Positions 28,956-39,239 of a stretch of DNA of 64,000 nt are shown piece by piece; the first letter of the stretch is position 1; each line of letters begins with the position of its first letter. The DNA is from Pseudomonas sp. FP1742 (GTDB taxonomy: Bacteria; Pseudomonadota; Gammaproteobacteria; Pseudomonadales; Pseudomonadaceae): NCBI RefSeq assembly GCF_030687145.1, contig NZ_CP117460.1, positions 3,038,001 to 3,102,000 on the forward strand, read 5' to 3'. The notes beneath the pieces were generated by a model. That model saw only the letters and a list, made by a program, of their open reading frames with translations, had not been told where the DNA came from and did no database searches. A program made the position numbers and the translations under genes.

Positions 28956-29297
28956 ATGCGCCCTTTATTTGTTCCTGTGATGGCTTTGGCCACTTTGCTG
29001 CTGGCCGGTTGCGCCTCCGCGCCGAACGATCCGACGCTGACCTTGCAGACGAAAAAAACGCCTGCCGAATACGCCGATTGCGTGGTGCCGAAGTTACGGG
29101 GTAGCGCTCTGAACCCGACGGTTTCGCAAACCCAGCGCAGCTACCGGATCGTGGTGCCGAGCAAAGTCGCCGCGGACAATGTTCTGGAAGCCTACAAAGC
29201 CCCGAGCGGCGGCAAGGTGTTTTTGTATGAGCGCCACTTGCTGGTGTCGAACTTCATGCCTTCGAGTTTCGAACGTGCCGCGCAGGAATGCCTGTAA
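28956..29297 (+). CDS. Small lipoprotein of unknown function
   Basis: A 113-residue precursor. FVPVMALATLLLAGCAS is a lipoprotein signal with lipobox LLAGC, so the mature protein begins at the Cys. The mature part contains ADCVVPKLRG, RSYRIVVPSKVAADNVLEAY and AAQECL. The ATG at 28956 places the signal peptide at the N-terminus; a frame starting at 28902 would bury it. A rho-independent terminator follows. Confidence 0.72.
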   Translation: MRPLFVPVMALATLLLAGCASAPNDPTLTLQTKKTPAEYADCVVPKLRGSALNPTVSQTQRSYRIVVPSKVAADNVLEAYKAPSGGKVFLYERHLLVSNFMPSSFERAAQECL

Positions 29298-29352
29298 CCC
29301 GTAACCGCTTTGAAAAATGCTCCTTTGGTTGGCCGCAACCAACCAATTCTTT

Positions 29353-29387
29353 GCCCCGTGCCTTAGTTGGCTTCGGGGCTTTTTTTT
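29353..29387 (+). terminator. Rho-independent terminator
   Basis: Stem GCCCCG (29353-29358) with CGGGGC (29374-29379), then a run of eight T. It ends the transcript of the exported protein and lipoprotein genes. Confidence 0.85.
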
Positions 29388-29439
29388 GCGTGCAGGTTTT
29401 GGGGCTGGGAGCTGGGCGCCGGTACTTGCGCCAGAGACA

Positions 29440-30099
29440 TCAACCGAGCGGCTCGGCCTTGCAACTCATTGGCCCTGAGCCTGGTTTCTGGAAAAACACC
29501 ACGTCGCCGTCTTGCCAGAAACTGTAATTCCCCTGGGAATCCTTGCCTGTGTATCGGGTTCCCGAATCACTCGGCTCATGGTTCAGGATGATCGAGCTGT
29601 TCGCCCATTTCAGGTACACGACACCCGGCTGCGTGCTAAAGAAGGTGGCGGCAACCAGCGGGTTGAGCCCTGTACAACGAAAGGCCAAAGGGCCTTCGGT
29701 GAGCCTGTCCGGATCCTTGGTTCTCACAATGGCCGAGCCTTGGCGCAGCTGGTGCGCGCGCTCGGCATAACTGCGGATCGTGCACGCCTTGGGCGCAGGT
29801 TCGGAGGCACACTGATTGCGGGCGTCGATCCAGAACTGCTGGTCGATCATGACTTTGTCCGGACCCGGCACCGAATGTTCATCCGTGAGCGCCAGGCGAT
29901 AAAGGCGCGTCAGTTCGATGTCCATCTGCGCCAGCTGCGGATCGCGACAAATCAGCTTTTCGACGGACGCCTTTGCCTCGGCACAGTCGAAGCTGGTCTT
30001 GAAGGTCGGCGAAGGGGGCGCAGCATTTGCACAGGTGCTCGCCACCGCGCACACGCTGGCAGTGAGTAGACCGTTGAACAGGGCCGTGACCGTTTTCAT
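29440..30099 (-). CDS. Predicted lysozyme inhibitor, LprI-like plus MliC-like domains
   Basis: A 219-residue exported protein. After the signal peptide (ending STCANA) comes an LprI/DUF1311-type domain: SFDCAEAKASVEKLICRDPQ, LAQMDIELTRLY, and paired cysteines to KACTIRSY. The second half fits MliC: FRCTGLNP, VVYLKWANSSIIL, SGTRYTGKDSQGNYSFWQDGD. In MliC the Ser in SGARY and the nearby Lys enter the lysozyme active site; here the block reads SGTRY. The fusion suggests defence against c-type lysozyme. ATG 30099 fits the signal peptide; an in-frame TTG at 30114 is the alternative. Confidence 0.8.
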   Translation of the reverse strand: MKTVTALFNGLLTASVCAVASTCANAAPPSPTFKTSFDCAEAKASVEKLICRDPQLAQMDIELTRLYRLALTDEHSVPGPDKVMIDQQFWIDARNQCASEPAPKACTIRSYAERAHQLRQGSAIVRTKDPDRLTEGPLAFRCTGLNPLVAATFFSTQPGVVYLKWANSSIILNHEPSDSGTRYTGKDSQGNYSFWQDGDVVFFQKPGSGPMSCKAEPLG

Positions 30100-30240
30100 G
30101 TTGGCTTCAGCCAAATCATTACGTGACGCCCGGATCGCCGTGGGACTTGTCGATGCATTGAACAGTCATTCGTTCGCATGGGTGTATCGCAGTGTAAGTC
30201 AGTGCTCAGAACTTGCCATACCGCCTGGCGGTGGCATGCA

Positions 30241-30837
30241 CTATGGACTGCGTTTATCGCGCCCTGTTCCCAACAAGCGATCTATGGCACCACCCAGAAG
30301 GTTGTGCAGCAGTTCATCACGCTCCTGGTCCTTCATGGAGTGATGCGCTAGCCAACTGGGTGCACTGTTGAGCAAATTGGCAATGACTCCTGCCAACGCG
30401 CCAGGCTCAACGAGTTTGGCAGACGGACTAAACATCAAAAACAATCGGCGTTCGTACTGCTCACGAAGCTGTCGGACCCGTTGTTGCTGCTCTTCATTCA
30501 GGCAGCCCGTGTCCCGCTCCACCAAACGAAAGTGCCAAGGCATCTCGTGATGCAAGTTCAAGTGCGCCTGAATCAGGGCACCCGGTTTGTCCCGTTTGGC
30601 CGGGGCCTGTTGCTCGATGCGCCCCAGGGTTGCCAGAAGCTCTTCGTAGAACTCCTCGATCAGGTCGAGCAACAAATGCTGTTTGCTGGGGTAATGGTGA
30701 TACAACGAGCCCGGAGTGAGCCCCAGGCAGGTCGCCAGCTCACGCATGCCGACCTGTCCGAAACCCTTGCTGGCGAACAGCTCCAGCACCTTGTCCCGGT
30801 ACTCGGCGAAGCGCGGGCAACGCTCAGGCATAGGCAT
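30241..30837 (-). CDS. TetR-family transcriptional regulator
   Basis: A 198-residue regulator. The N-terminal helix-turn-helix is VLELFASKGFGQVGMRELATCLGLTPGSLYHHYPSKQHLLLDLI, typical of TetR; the C-terminal ligand domain is divergent. Its start overlaps the end of the 3-hydroxybutyryl-CoA dehydrogenase gene by 14 bp on the same strand, so the two are co-transcribed and the regulator may respond to an acyl-CoA-related signal. That last point is inference. Confidence 0.88.
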   Translation of the reverse strand: MPMPERCPRFAEYRDKVLELFASKGFGQVGMRELATCLGLTPGSLYHHYPSKQHLLLDLIEEFYEELLATLGRIEQQAPAKRDKPGALIQAHLNLHHEMPWHFRLVERDTGCLNEEQQQRVRQLREQYERRLFLMFSPSAKLVEPGALAGVIANLLNSAPSWLAHHSMKDQERDELLHNLLGGAIDRLLGTGRDKRSP

Positions 30838-31675
30838 GGAAGCCGCGCCCCGTTTTGCGCCCCAGGTAGCCGGCGGCGACCATTTCCTTGAGTAGCGGAG
30901 CGGGGCGGTATTTGCTGTCGTTGAAGCCTTCGTAGAAGGCTTGAAGAATGGCCAGCACGGTGTCCAGGCCGATCAGGTCGGCCAGGGCCAGCGGGCCGAT
31001 GGGTTGATTGCAGCCCAGGCGCATACCGGCGTCGATATCTTCAGCGCTGGCCAGACCTTCCTGAAGCACCAGGATCGCTTCATTGATCATCGGCACCAGA
31101 ATCCGGTTGACCACAAAACCCGGACGGTTGCCCGCGGTGATTGCGGTCTTGCCGAGGGTTTTTGCCATGTCCAGCGCCAGGTCGTGGGTGGCATCGCTGG
31201 TTTGCAGGCCGCGAATCACTTCGATCAGGCCCATCACCGGCACCGGGTTGAAAAAATGCAGACCGATGAAGCGCTCGGGCCGGCTCACGCTGGCAGCCAG
31301 TTGAGTAATGGACAGCGACGATGTGTTGGAGGCGATCACGCACTCGGCACTGACCTGCGCGGCGATTTGTTGCAGCACGCGCAGTTTCAGATCGAGGTTT
31401 TCGGTGGCGGCTTCGATCACCAGTTGCATGTCCAGCAGACTGCTGTAATCGGTATGGGTGCGAATCCGGTCGAGGGCAGCGAGTTTTTGCGCCTGCGTCA
31501 GTGTGCCCTTGGCGATCTGCCGATCGAGGTTTTTATCGACGGTCGCGACAGCTTTTTGAAGGGCGTTCTCGCAGATGTCGAGCAAGGTCACGTTGAAGCC
31601 GGCCAGGGCGCAGACCTGTGCAATGCCATTGCCCATGGTGCCTGCGCCGATCACGCCAATGTTTTGCAGATTCAT
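30824..31675 (-). CDS. 3-hydroxybutyryl-CoA dehydrogenase
   Basis: A 283-residue NAD(P)-dependent enzyme of the Hbd/PaaH group. The Rossmann motif is IGVIGAGTMGNGIA; IASNTSSLSITQLA, GLHFFNPVPVMGLIEVI (catalytic His and the downstream Asn block) and GNRPGFVVNRILVPMI complete the signature. It oxidises 3-hydroxyacyl-CoA to 3-ketoacyl-CoA, or the reverse. The start at ATG 31675 is where homology begins; the open frame runs on upstream into the AraC gene without a match. A divergent AraC regulator starts 165 bp away. Confidence 0.92.
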   Translation of the reverse strand: MNLQNIGVIGAGTMGNGIAQVCALAGFNVTLLDICENALQKAVATVDKNLDRQIAKGTLTQAQKLAALDRIRTHTDYSSLLDMQLVIEAATENLDLKLRVLQQIAAQVSAECVIASNTSSLSITQLAASVSRPERFIGLHFFNPVPVMGLIEVIRGLQTSDATHDLALDMAKTLGKTAITAGNRPGFVVNRILVPMINEAILVLQEGLASAEDIDAGMRLGCNQPIGPLALADLIGLDTVLAILQAFYEGFNDSKYRPAPLLKEMVAAGYLGRKTGRGFHAYA

Positions 31676-31840
31676 GTCACCGTCCTTCCGATCAAACCCT
31701 CGATACCTTGGCCGTGGCAACGGCCGAAGGCGTATTATTGGCCGCGAGTCTAGAGCTGGCGGGGCAGTTGTCCTATGCCGAAACTGTTCAACGGTGCTGG
31801 TGTTTTTTGCCATTGCGGATGAGGGGAGAGAAGCATTCAC

Positions 31841-32953
31841 ATGCGGGAAAAGGACTCGGTGGCCGCCTACTTCATGCAGGCTATGATCCATGGGTTGGGG
31901 GAAAATCCGCAGCGCTTGCAGGCTGTCCTTGAAGAGTCGGGGATTGACCCGGCGCTGATACAGCAGCCCACGGCAAGGGTGCCAGCGACGGCATTTGCCG
32001 CGCTGTGGCTGATTCAAATCCGTGAACTGCGCGACGAATTTTTCGGGCTCGATTCCCATGGAATGCCGCCCGGCAGTTTCGCATTGATCTGTCGTGCGTT
32101 GATCCAGGAGCCGGATCTGCACAAAGCCTTGCGCCAGTGCCTGAGCAACTTCGCGCTGTTCCTGCGCGACTTTCGCGGCACGCTGACGGTGCGTGGCAAA
32201 CGAGCGGTCATCAGTCTTGAATCCTGCGCACAGGACGATAATTTCAGCCGTTTCGGCGAAGAAACATTTCTGGTGCTGATTGTCAGTCTGCTGTGCTGGC
32301 TGGGCGGGCGGCGCATCCCCATAGACCGCGCGGATTTTCGACAGGTGCGTGTTCCTTTGAGCGACGACGGTCTGCTCTGGGGCAGCAACCTCACCTTTGG
32401 GGCCGAGCGCACCGAAATTGAATTTGCCAGCCGCTATCTGCAACTGCCGGTGGTTCAGGACCTGGCCTCACTGAAAGTGTTTCTACGCACGGCACCTCAA
32501 TGGCTGGTCATCCGCTTTCGCAACGCCGATGGCCTGGGGGCACAGGTTCGCCAACGGCTGCGCAACACTCACTACAGCCAGTGGCCAACCCTGCAGGCTT
32601 TTGCTTTGGAACAACACCTGAGCCCAAGCACTTTTCGCCGCAAGCTGGAGCGGGAAGGCTGTTCCTATCAGGAGATCAAAGATGAAGTACGTCGTGCGGT
32701 CGCCATCGAGCAGTTGCGCAAAAGCCCAATGAGCATCGGCGAGATTGCCGAGTTAACCGGATTTCAGGAAACCAGTGCCTTTCATCGGGCATTCAAGAAG
32801 TGGACGGGCGATAGCCCAGGCCGGTATCGGCAGAAGTCTGGGGGGCCATTAGTGATGGCCCCCCAGAGGCGCCTGCAAGGTGTTTCCAGCAAAGTTTCAG
32901 ATGCCTCTGAGTGTACCGCCGCCGTCGCGAGCAAAGTGCAACTCAGGCTGTAA
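31841..32953 (+). CDS. AraC-family regulator with arabinose-binding-like N-terminal domain
   Basis: A 370-residue regulator. The N-terminal ~190 residues ([20 protein letters not shown], then [16 protein letters not shown]) fit the family of AraC proteins with a ligand-binding Arabinose_bd-like domain. The C-terminus holds two helix-turn-helix motifs, [23 protein letters not shown] and [33 protein letters not shown]. Homology should end near residue 332; the tail contains a long hairpin and overlaps the epimerase gene by 11 bp at its end. It is divergent from the dehydrogenase gene, its likely target. Confidence 0.88.
   Translation: MREKDSVAAYFMQAMIHGLGENPQRLQAVLEESGIDPALIQQPTARVPATAFAALWLIQIRELRDEFFGLDSHGMPPGSFALICRALIQEPDLHKALRQCLSNFALFLRDFRGTLTVRGKRAVISLESCAQDDNFSRFGEETFLVLIVSLLCWLGGRRIPIDRADFRQVRVPLSDDGLLWGSNLTFGAERTEIEFASRYLQLPVVQDLASLKVFLRTAPQWLVIRFRNADGLGAQVRQRLRNTHYSQWPTLQAFALEQHLSPSTFRRKLEREGCSYQEIKDEVRRAVAIEQLRKSPMSIGEIAELTGFQETSAFHRAFKKWTGDSPGRYRQKSGGPLVMAPQRRLQGVSSKVSDASECTAAVASKVQLRL
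32838..32866. other. Perfect 12-bp inverted repeat inside the AraC gene's tail
   Basis: CTGGGGGGCCAT (32838-32849) pairs fully with ATGGCCCCCCAG (32855-32866) around a 5-nt loop. It lies after the last conserved AraC residue. No T run follows on either strand, so it is not a standard terminator, but it sits between convergent genes and may slow polymerase or block 3' decay. Confidence 0.6.
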
Positions 32954-35900
32954 AGTCGCTGACGTGCAACTCCTGGACGCCCACCAGCGCGATTTCGAAC
33001 TCGGGGGTGACGTCGGCATCGACACTGCCGTAGAGAATGCCATCGGCAAAGCGCAGTTGGCCGGTGGCGTCGGCAGAGTCGAAGGCGTTGCTGCCGATGA
33101 AAGTGAAGGCGTCGATAGTGGTGGTCAGCGGGTTGGCGTCCAGGCCGGTGAAGTCCAGATGATCACCCTCGGTGCTCTTGAAACCGTTGATCACATCCCG
33201 TAAAGCGCCGGCGCCCATGTCCGACAGCGCATCAAACACGTAGGTATCCGCGCCAGTGCCTCCGGTAAGGTTGTCGGTGCCGGCACCGCCGATCAGCCGG
33301 TCATCACCCGAACCGCCCACCAACGTATCGTTGCCCGCACCACCGTTCAGAACGTTCGCGCCGCTGTTGCCCGACAGCGTGTCGGCGTAGGCGCTTCCCG
33401 TGAGGTTTTCGAAGAGCTTCACGGTGTCGAGCCCGGAGCCCACGGTATTTTGTTGCACTGACGTCGAGAGGCTGACGGTAACGCCAGACGCGGCGCGTTC
33501 ATAAGACACCGTGTCATTGCCTTCGCGCCCGTCCAGCACGTTGTTGCCGGCTCCGGCGAACAGCGTGTTGTCCAGCGCGTTGCCCGTGCCATTGGCGGCG
33601 CCAGGGCTATCGATATACAGACGCTCGACGTTGTTGCCGAGGGTATAGGCCGCCAGGCTGCTGTGTACGCTGTCGATCCCTCCGGACGCCGCATCACTGT
33701 TGGTCTCGATTACGGCGTCGTCGGCGTTGTCGACATAGTAGGTGTCGCTGCCATCGCCGCCGCTCATGCTGTCGGCCCCTGCGGCACCATCGAGCACATT
33801 ATTGCCGGCATTGCCGGTGATGAAGTTGTGCTGCTCATTGCCGGTGCCGTTGATGCTCGACACGCCGGTGAGCACCAGGTTCTCGAGATTGGCGCCCAGG
33901 GTCCAGCTGACCGAGGCCTGTACCGTATCGATCTGCGAGGTCGAGGTGTTGCTTTCCACCACGCGGTCGAGCACGTTGTTGACCACATAAATGTCGTTAC
34001 CATCGCCACCGGTCATGGTGTCGGCGCCCAGGCCGCCATCCAGCGTGTCGTTACCCGAGCTGCCCACCAGGGTATCCGCCTGGTCGGTACCGGAAATCAT
34101 CGTCCGGTTGTTGGCGAAAATGTCCTGCACGCTGTTGTTGTCGTTGGGGTTGCCCTGGAAGCCAAGGTCATTGGCGATGTAATCGGCCAGGCGCTGGCCG
34201 ACGATTTCCGCCGATTCCTCGTGCAGGTGCCAGACGTCGTCGGGATACGTCAGCGCATCGACTTCGTGGCGCAAGGGGAGATCGGTGTAGTCCACCGCCA
34301 GCTTGACGTCGGCGCGCTCGGTGGCGATGGCTTCCTGGGCGGCGCGGACATAACCAACCCCTTCGACGACGGCGGCAATCTTGTCTTCCGAATAACCACG
34401 GGCACGCGCCGCGTCCTGCTCGTAGTGACCGGTTTCCATCATGTACACGTTGAAGTTGCCGAGCTGGGCATGCAGGTAATCAAACACCTTGAGGGTCGCA
34501 GCCTTGTAGGCCGCCGCTGCCGCTGCCTTGTCCGTGGCGCGGGCGATCTCCTGGGCGGCTTCCTCGCCCTGGCCCCAAATGATGCCCATGGTGACGTTAT
34601 TGATCGATTGCAGTTCACTGCGCTGGTCGCTCAGCAGCGTCACGGCGCGCAACAGCGCAGCCCCGGGTTGGTTGGTGTCGGTCAGCCACCAGCACAATTT
34701 GAGTTCTTCGGCGCTGAGCGTCGACAGGCCGGTGACCGTGCTGCCGCCCACCGCGATGTCGATGCCGTTGCCATCGGCATCGGTGAACTGACTGCGCACG
34801 TCATAGGGGGTGTAGCGGTCCAGGTCGTTGACCAGCATCGAGGTGCCGGACTGATTGTCGTCCTCCGTCATGCGCAGCAGGCGCGCATTGGATTGGCCGA
34901 GGGTGGGCAGGTAGAGGATGTCCTGTTGGGCGCGCGTGCCGAACACGAAGTCGCTGGCGGTCAGGGTGTTGAGGTAGTTGCCACTGAGGGCGATTTCAAA
35001 GCGATTGCCATCGGCATCCGCTTCGGCGGACTTGATGTAGGTCTTGTCGCCGGCCGCATTGAGGGTCACGTACAACGTGCCATTACTGCCATCACCAAGG
35101 CCAACAAAGCCCAGGCCCGACACATCGATCTTGTCGACGCCCGCAGTGAAGTCATAAATCGTGTCGGTGGCGGTGACACCACCCGTGTCGTAGTCGCGGT
35201 AGCTGTCGAGCAGGTTGGTATAGCGGAAGGTGTCGGCGCCGTCGCCGCCATACAGCGAGTCGCGTCCGCCGCCGCCGTCGACGATGTCGGCGCCAGTGCC
35301 GGCCTTGATCGTGTCGTTGCCACCGAGGCCGAGGATCAGGTCTGCACCCGCCGTACCGTTGAGGGTTTCGGCATTGTTGGTGCCGGTGACAGTGTTGGCC
35401 ACTCCCAAGGCGAAGCTATCGCTGGCCGATGCACCGGCTGGGTCTGTGGCCTTGACCAGCACGTCGTAATTGCCGGACGCGGTGCTGGTCGGCGTGCCGG
35501 TGAAGGTCAGATTGGTGGCATTGAAGCTCAGCCACGCGGGCAGGGCGCTGCCATCGGCCAGGGTGGCGGTGTAGCTGAGGTTGTCATTATCCGCATCGGT
35601 GAAGCTGGTGGCTGGCACCACGTAGGTGAACGGGGCGTTTTCGGTGGCGTTCTGATCCAGCAGCGGGGCGGCCAGAACCGGCGCGTGGTTGGTCGGTGAC
35701 GACGTGGCGAAGACGAAGTTGGCGCTGGTCAGCTTGTCGAGGTAGTTACCGTTCAGTGCCACTTCGAAGCGGTTGCCATCGGCGTCGGCGGTCAGGGACT
35801 TGATGTAAGTCTTGGTGCCGGTACTGTTGAGCGCCACGTACACGGTGTTGTTTTTGCCATCCCCCAGGCCGGTGAAGCCCATGGCCGAGAGGTCGATCTT

Positions 35901-37757
35901 GTCGGCGGTGATATCAAAATCGGTGATCAGGTCGCCAAGGTTGGCACCGCCGGTGTTGTAGTTGCGGTAACTGTCCAGGCGATTGGAGAACACGAAGGTG
36001 TCCGCTCCGGCGCCACCGGTGAGGGTGTCCATACCGGCACCGCCGTCGAGCCTGTCGTCGCCCGCGCCGCCATTGAGGCTGTCGTTACCCGCCAGGCCGA
36101 GCAGGGTGTCGGCCGAATCACTGCCCAGCAGCGAGTCGTTGCCGTTGGTGCCGGTGAGCACACGATTGAAGATGAAATTGCTCGCGGTCAAGGTGCTGGC
36201 GAGGTTGCCCGAGAGTATCAATTCGAAGCGATTGCCGCTGGCGTCGGCATCGTAGTCCTTGATGTAGGTGCGGTTAGTGCTGGCGCTGTAGCTGACTTGC
36301 AGGGTACTGCCATGGCCATTGCCCAGGCCGGTGAAACCGAGGCCGGCGAGGTCGATTTTGTCCTGGGTGACATCAAAGTCGGTGATGGTGTCATCGAAGC
36401 TTGCGGTTGCGTTGCGGTAGCTGTCGGACTGAGTGGTGAAACGGAACGTATCGGCACCGGTACCACCGGTGAGTTTGTCGATGCCTGCACCCCCCACCAG
36501 AATGTCGTCACCGGCCCCGCCATTGATGGTGTCGTTGCCGGCACCGCCATAGAAAATCTCGCTGCCGGCGCTGCCCAGCAGGGTGTCGTTGCCAGCTGTG
36601 CCTTGCACGGTGGTCATCGGTACCGTGTCGCTGACGTAGCTGCCGTCGCCATAGACCAGCGTCGCACCGTTGCTGGTGTGGCTGATGGTGTTGCCGATGA
36701 TGGCGTTGCGATCAGTGCCGTCTTCATTGCGTTCCGCAACGCCGTAGGTCGACAGGTTGCTGCCGGTGATGATGTTGCTCTGGATGATGTTATCGCTGCC
36801 GTTGTAGTACTTGCCGGACACACCCAGGGTGTCGTTGTAGGACTGGATGATGATCTCCGGTACGGGGTTGCCCAGGGAATTGCTGTTGAGCGTGTTGTCG
36901 ATGATCTCGACGTGGTTGCTGCCGTAGATGCGGATCCCGGCGCTGGTGTTGTCGTGGATGTCGACGCCGCTGACCGTCACCTCGCTGGACATTTTGATCA
37001 GCACCCCTTCGGCGCCGTTGCCATACACCTGGCCACCAGTGATGGTGATGTTGCTGGGGGAGGGGATGTTCTCGCTGCCGCGCTGCACCACGATGCCGTT
37101 GCCGCCATTGCTGTAGGCAACGTTATTGGTGAGCGTGAAGTCGTGGGTGCTGGTCACGACGTTGAAACCGTGTCGGTCGTTGTCGTAGGCGACGTTGTTT
37201 TCGAAGGTGCTGTTGCTCAGGAAGTCAGCTACGAAACCGTCCAAGCCATTGCCGTGGGACACGCTGTTCTTGATGACCATGTTGACGGTTTGCTCGTGGG
37301 GGTCGAAACCGTACCCGGAGCAATCCTTGATCTCGACGCTGTCGAGGGTGACGTTGGAGTCGTAGCCTGCTTGCCCGGGAATGTAGCCGTTGAACCAACC
37401 GTCGATTTTGCCCGTAGTGTTGTCACGGTTGCCGTCGATGGTGAGGTTGCTGACGCCGAAGTCGTGGGTTTCCTCGCCATAGGCGGAGCGGATGACTCCG
37501 GTGATCTTGGTGTCGGAGCCGTCAGCCACCTTGATGGTGGTTGCGCCCATGCCGTCGCCGTACAGATAGACGTTGCTCTTGAGCATCAGGCAACCGTCGG
37601 AAGGTTCCACACCTCCCGAAACGATGTAAGTTCCGGTCGGCATATACACCTGCCCCCCGCCTGCGGCGGCCGCCGCATCAATTGCACTTTGTATCGCCGC
37701 TGTGTCGTCAGTGATGCCATCTCCTTTGGCGCCAAAATTTTGTGCATTGAAAATCAT
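32943..37757 (-). CDS. psmE: Secreted mannuronan C5-epimerase with internal acetylhydrolase-like domain (PsmE type)
   Basis: A 1604-residue modular protein. Residues 1-385 are an AlgE-type epimerase A-module: [32 protein letters not shown], then YGFDPHEQ, placing Y149, D152, H154 and D178 exactly at the AlgE4 catalytic positions. RTX-type R-modules with GGxGxDxL nonapeptides follow (about 395-690, 805-935, 1205-1604), with a cadherin/putative-Ig-like domain at ~700-800 and an SGNH-like esterase at ~945-1200 ([20 protein letters not shown]). This matches P. syringae PsmE, a combined epimerase and O-acetylhydrolase of similar length. No Sec signal: type I secretion is expected. Start 37757 has GGAGAT ten bases upstream; a frame from 37817 adds 20 unmatched residues. 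Confidence 0.9.
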   Translation of the reverse strand: MIFNAQNFGAKGDGITDDTAAIQSAIDAAAAAGGGQVYMPTGTYIVSGGVEPSDGCLMLKSNVYLYGDGMGATTIKVADGSDTKITGVIRSAYGEETHDFGVSNLTIDGNRDNTTGKIDGWFNGYIPGQAGYDSNVTLDSVEIKDCSGYGFDPHEQTVNMVIKNSVSHGNGLDGFVADFLSNSTFENNVAYDNDRHGFNVVTSTHDFTLTNNVAYSNGGNGIVVQRGSENIPSPSNITITGGQVYGNGAEGVLIKMSSEVTVSGVDIHDNTSAGIRIYGSNHVEIIDNTLNSNSLGNPVPEIIIQSYNDTLGVSGKYYNGSDNIIQSNIITGSNLSTYGVAERNEDGTDRNAIIGNTISHTSNGATLVYGDGSYVSDTVPMTTVQGTAGNDTLLGSAGSEIFYGGAGNDTINGGAGDDILVGGAGIDKLTGGTGADTFRFTTQSDSYRNATASFDDTITDFDVTQDKIDLAGLGFTGLGNGHGSTLQVSYSASTNRTYIKDYDADASGNRFELILSGNLASTLTASNFIFNRVLTGTNGNDSLLGSDSADTLLGLAGNDSLNGGAGDDRLDGGAGMDTLTGGAGADTFVFSNRLDSYRNYNTGGANLGDLITDFDITADKIDLSAMGFTGLGDGKNNTVYVALNSTGTKTYIKSLTADADGNRFEVALNGNYLDKLTSANFVFATSSPTNHAPVLAAPLLDQNATENAPFTYVVPATSFTDADNDNLSYTATLADGSALPAWLSFNATNLTFTGTPTSTASGNYDVLVKATDPAGASASDSFALGVANTVTGTNNAETLNGTAGADLILGLGGNDTIKAGTGADIVDGGGGRDSLYGGDGADTFRYTNLLDSYRDYDTGGVTATDTIYDFTAGVDKIDVSGLGFVGLGDGSNGTLYVTLNAAGDKTYIKSAEADADGNRFEIALSGNYLNTLTASDFVFGTRAQQDILYLPTLGQSNARLLRMTEDDNQSGTSMLVNDLDRYTPYDVRSQFTDADGNGIDIAVGGSTVTGLSTLSAEELKLCWWLTDTNQPGAALLRAVTLLSDQRSELQSINNVTMGIIWGQGEEAAQEIARATDKAAAAAAYKAATLKVFDYLHAQLGNFNVYMMETGHYEQDAARARGYSEDKIAAVVEGVGYVRAAQEAIATERADVKLAVDYTDLPLRHEVDALTYPDDVWHLHEESAEIVGQRLADYIANDLGFQGNPNDNNSVQDIFANNRTMISGTDQADTLVGSSGNDTLDGGLGADTMTGGDGNDIYVVNNVLDRVVESNTSTSQIDTVQASVSWTLGANLENLVLTGVSSINGTGNEQHNFITGNAGNNVLDGAAGADSMSGGDGSDTYYVDNADDAVIETNSDAASGGIDSVHSSLAAYTLGNNVERLYIDSPGAANGTGNALDNTLFAGAGNNVLDGREGNDTVSYERAASGVTVSLSTSVQQNTVGSGLDTVKLFENLTGSAYADTLSGNSGANVLNGGAGNDTLVGGSGDDRLIGGAGTDNLTGGTGADTYVFDALSDMGAGALRDVINGFKSTEGDHLDFTGLDANPLTTTIDAFTFIGSNAFDSADATGQLRFADGILYGSVDADVTPEFEIALVGVQELHVSDFTA

Positions 37758-38276
37758 GAGCTTATCTCCGTATCCGGCCAAAACCTCGGAAGATGCCAAT
37801 ATTCCATCGACAACCACCGTGTTTTGACCCAGCGGAGTGCAAAAGTTATGACCGCATATCGGGGATGTGTCAAAAAACCGGACTAACTGATCGGCGGTTC
37901 GAGGGGTGTATCAAAAAAGTAACAGTTTGTTGACGCCCGCTCCGGTAGCGAGCGATGGCTCTGTGGGGGCGGGTTTTCATCATTGAGGTGTATTACGAGA
38001 TGCTATCGATAGCCCGCAGGTGCGCTGCAGCAATGTTGTATGCGCGATGCTTGAGCTGGAGGTGTATGAGCGGTATGGGTAATGAGGAGCGACCTCATTG
38101 GAACGTCGCTCCTCTGAATCCAAAAACGCTTACGTCGTCTTCAATGACTCCCGACGCGAAGGCTTTCTCTTATCGCCAAGCCACCAGCGATTATCAGCGG
38201 CGCGGTGGTGAAATCCGCCCCGGCGTTACACAGGCTAGCTCGTGTCCTGCAACACGCGCCCATTCAGGTGCTTGCG
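37758..38276. other. Intergenic region between psmE and wrbA, with a perfect hairpin
   Basis: This 519-bp stretch holds the psmE promoter region and no gene I can support. A frame opening at 37955 is unrelated to known proteins and runs into wrbA. At 38084-38114, GAGGAGCGAC and GTCGCTCCTC form a perfect 10-bp stem with an 11-nt loop and no T run on either side. Confidence 0.6.
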
Positions 38277-38879
38277 TTAACCCGCGATCTTTATTGCAAG
38301 CTCAGCGACGTGTTTACCCTGGAAACGCGCAATATCCAGTTCATTCTGTGACGGTTGCCGTTTACCGTCAGCGCCTGCCAGTGTGGTCGCGCCATAGGGC
38401 GTACCGCCGGTGATCTCGCTCATGTTGGTCAGCCCTGCGCAGGTGTAAGGCACACCCACGATGACCATCCCTTGATGCAGGAGTGTGCTGTGAAACGACG
38501 TAATCGTGGTTTCCTGGCCACCGTGCTGGGTGCCGGTCGATGCAAAGACACTGCCGATTTTTCCGACCAGCGCGCCGCTCATCCACAGTCCGCCGGTCTG
38601 GTCGAGAAACGTGCGCATCTGTCCCGCCATATTGCCGAAGCGCGTCGGTGTACCAAAGATGATTGCATCGTAATTGCCCAGCTCGTCAGGTGTCGCCACC
38701 GGTGCCTTCTGGTCAAGTTTGACGCCGATGGCTGCTGCCTGTTCGGCCGGGATGGTTTCAGCGACACGCTTGAGCGTCACGTCGGTGCCAGGTACGGATC
38801 GTGCGCCTTCGGCCACTGCGCCAGCCATCGTTTCGAGGTGACCGTACATTGAGTAATAGAGAACCAGTACCTTCGCCAT
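38277..38879 (-). CDS. wrbA: NAD(P)H:quinone oxidoreductase WrbA
   Basis: A 200-residue flavodoxin-like protein. [16 protein letters not shown] is the FMN phosphate loop, [24 protein letters not shown] the family block, and [15 protein letters not shown] the second FMN contact. WrbA tetramers reduce quinones by two electrons, protecting against redox stress. A CTCC-rich sequence complementary to the ribosome site lies just before the start on the coding strand (GGAGAAA). It stands alone. Confidence 0.94.
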   Translation of the reverse strand: MAKVLVLYYSMYGHLETMAGAVAEGARSVPGTDVTLKRVAETIPAEQAAAIGVKLDQKAPVATPDELGNYDAIIFGTPTRFGNMAGQMRTFLDQTGGLWMSGALVGKIGSVFASTGTQHGGQETTITSFHSTLLHQGMVIVGVPYTCAGLTNMSEITGGTPYGATTLAGADGKRQPSQNELDIARFQGKHVAELAIKIAG

Positions 38880-39239
38880 GATTTTTCTCCTGGATTAAGC
38901 GCCATTCGATGGATTAGGAAGATTTGGGTTACACCACTGCCAACGAACTGCAGCGGCAGGCGTAGCACTCGGTCACGAACAAAACGGCGGCTCACACCCA
39001 CCCGACTGCAGGGACTTTGACGGCATGCGGATTAACACTAGCAGCTCTGTATGCTGCCTGCCGGGCAGTCAGGGAAGCTATTCGATTGATGGCAGATGGC
39101 AGCACGTGTAGGCCCAGCCATTAAAAAAAGTACCCCTTACTCCCGGATATCATGATTTTTCACAAGCATGAGCTTTCCATATAGTCCTCCCAAGCCCACT
39201 TGGAACACGGCTGTGTTTCCCTTGATGCGAGAGAACTTT
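38880..39239. other. Divergent intergenic region, left edge of the amino-acid island
   Basis: About 360 bp between wrbA and the plus-strand amino-acid cluster. I see no gene, tRNA or repeat in it. It becomes AT-rich over the last 130 bp, where the promoter of the cluster should lie. Confidence 0.5.

Noticed and set aside
33663..35699. A 678-residue plus-strand open frame opposite the epimerase gene
   Set aside because: Valine/glycine-rich text produced by the antisense of RTX repeats; no start site or family.
32943..37757. Repeats in the epimerase gene as a possible CRISPR or satellite array
   Set aside because: Repeat units are coding nonapeptides of RTX modules with codon-level variation and no constant spacers.
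36297..37886. A 529-residue plus-strand open frame opposite the epimerase A-module
   Set aside because: Antisense shadow of the AlgE-like catalytic module, which has exact catalytic residues on the minus strand.
37955..38413. A 152-residue open frame before and over the end of wrbA
   Set aside because: No family, poor ribosome site, and it runs 137 bp into a solid gene on the other strand.
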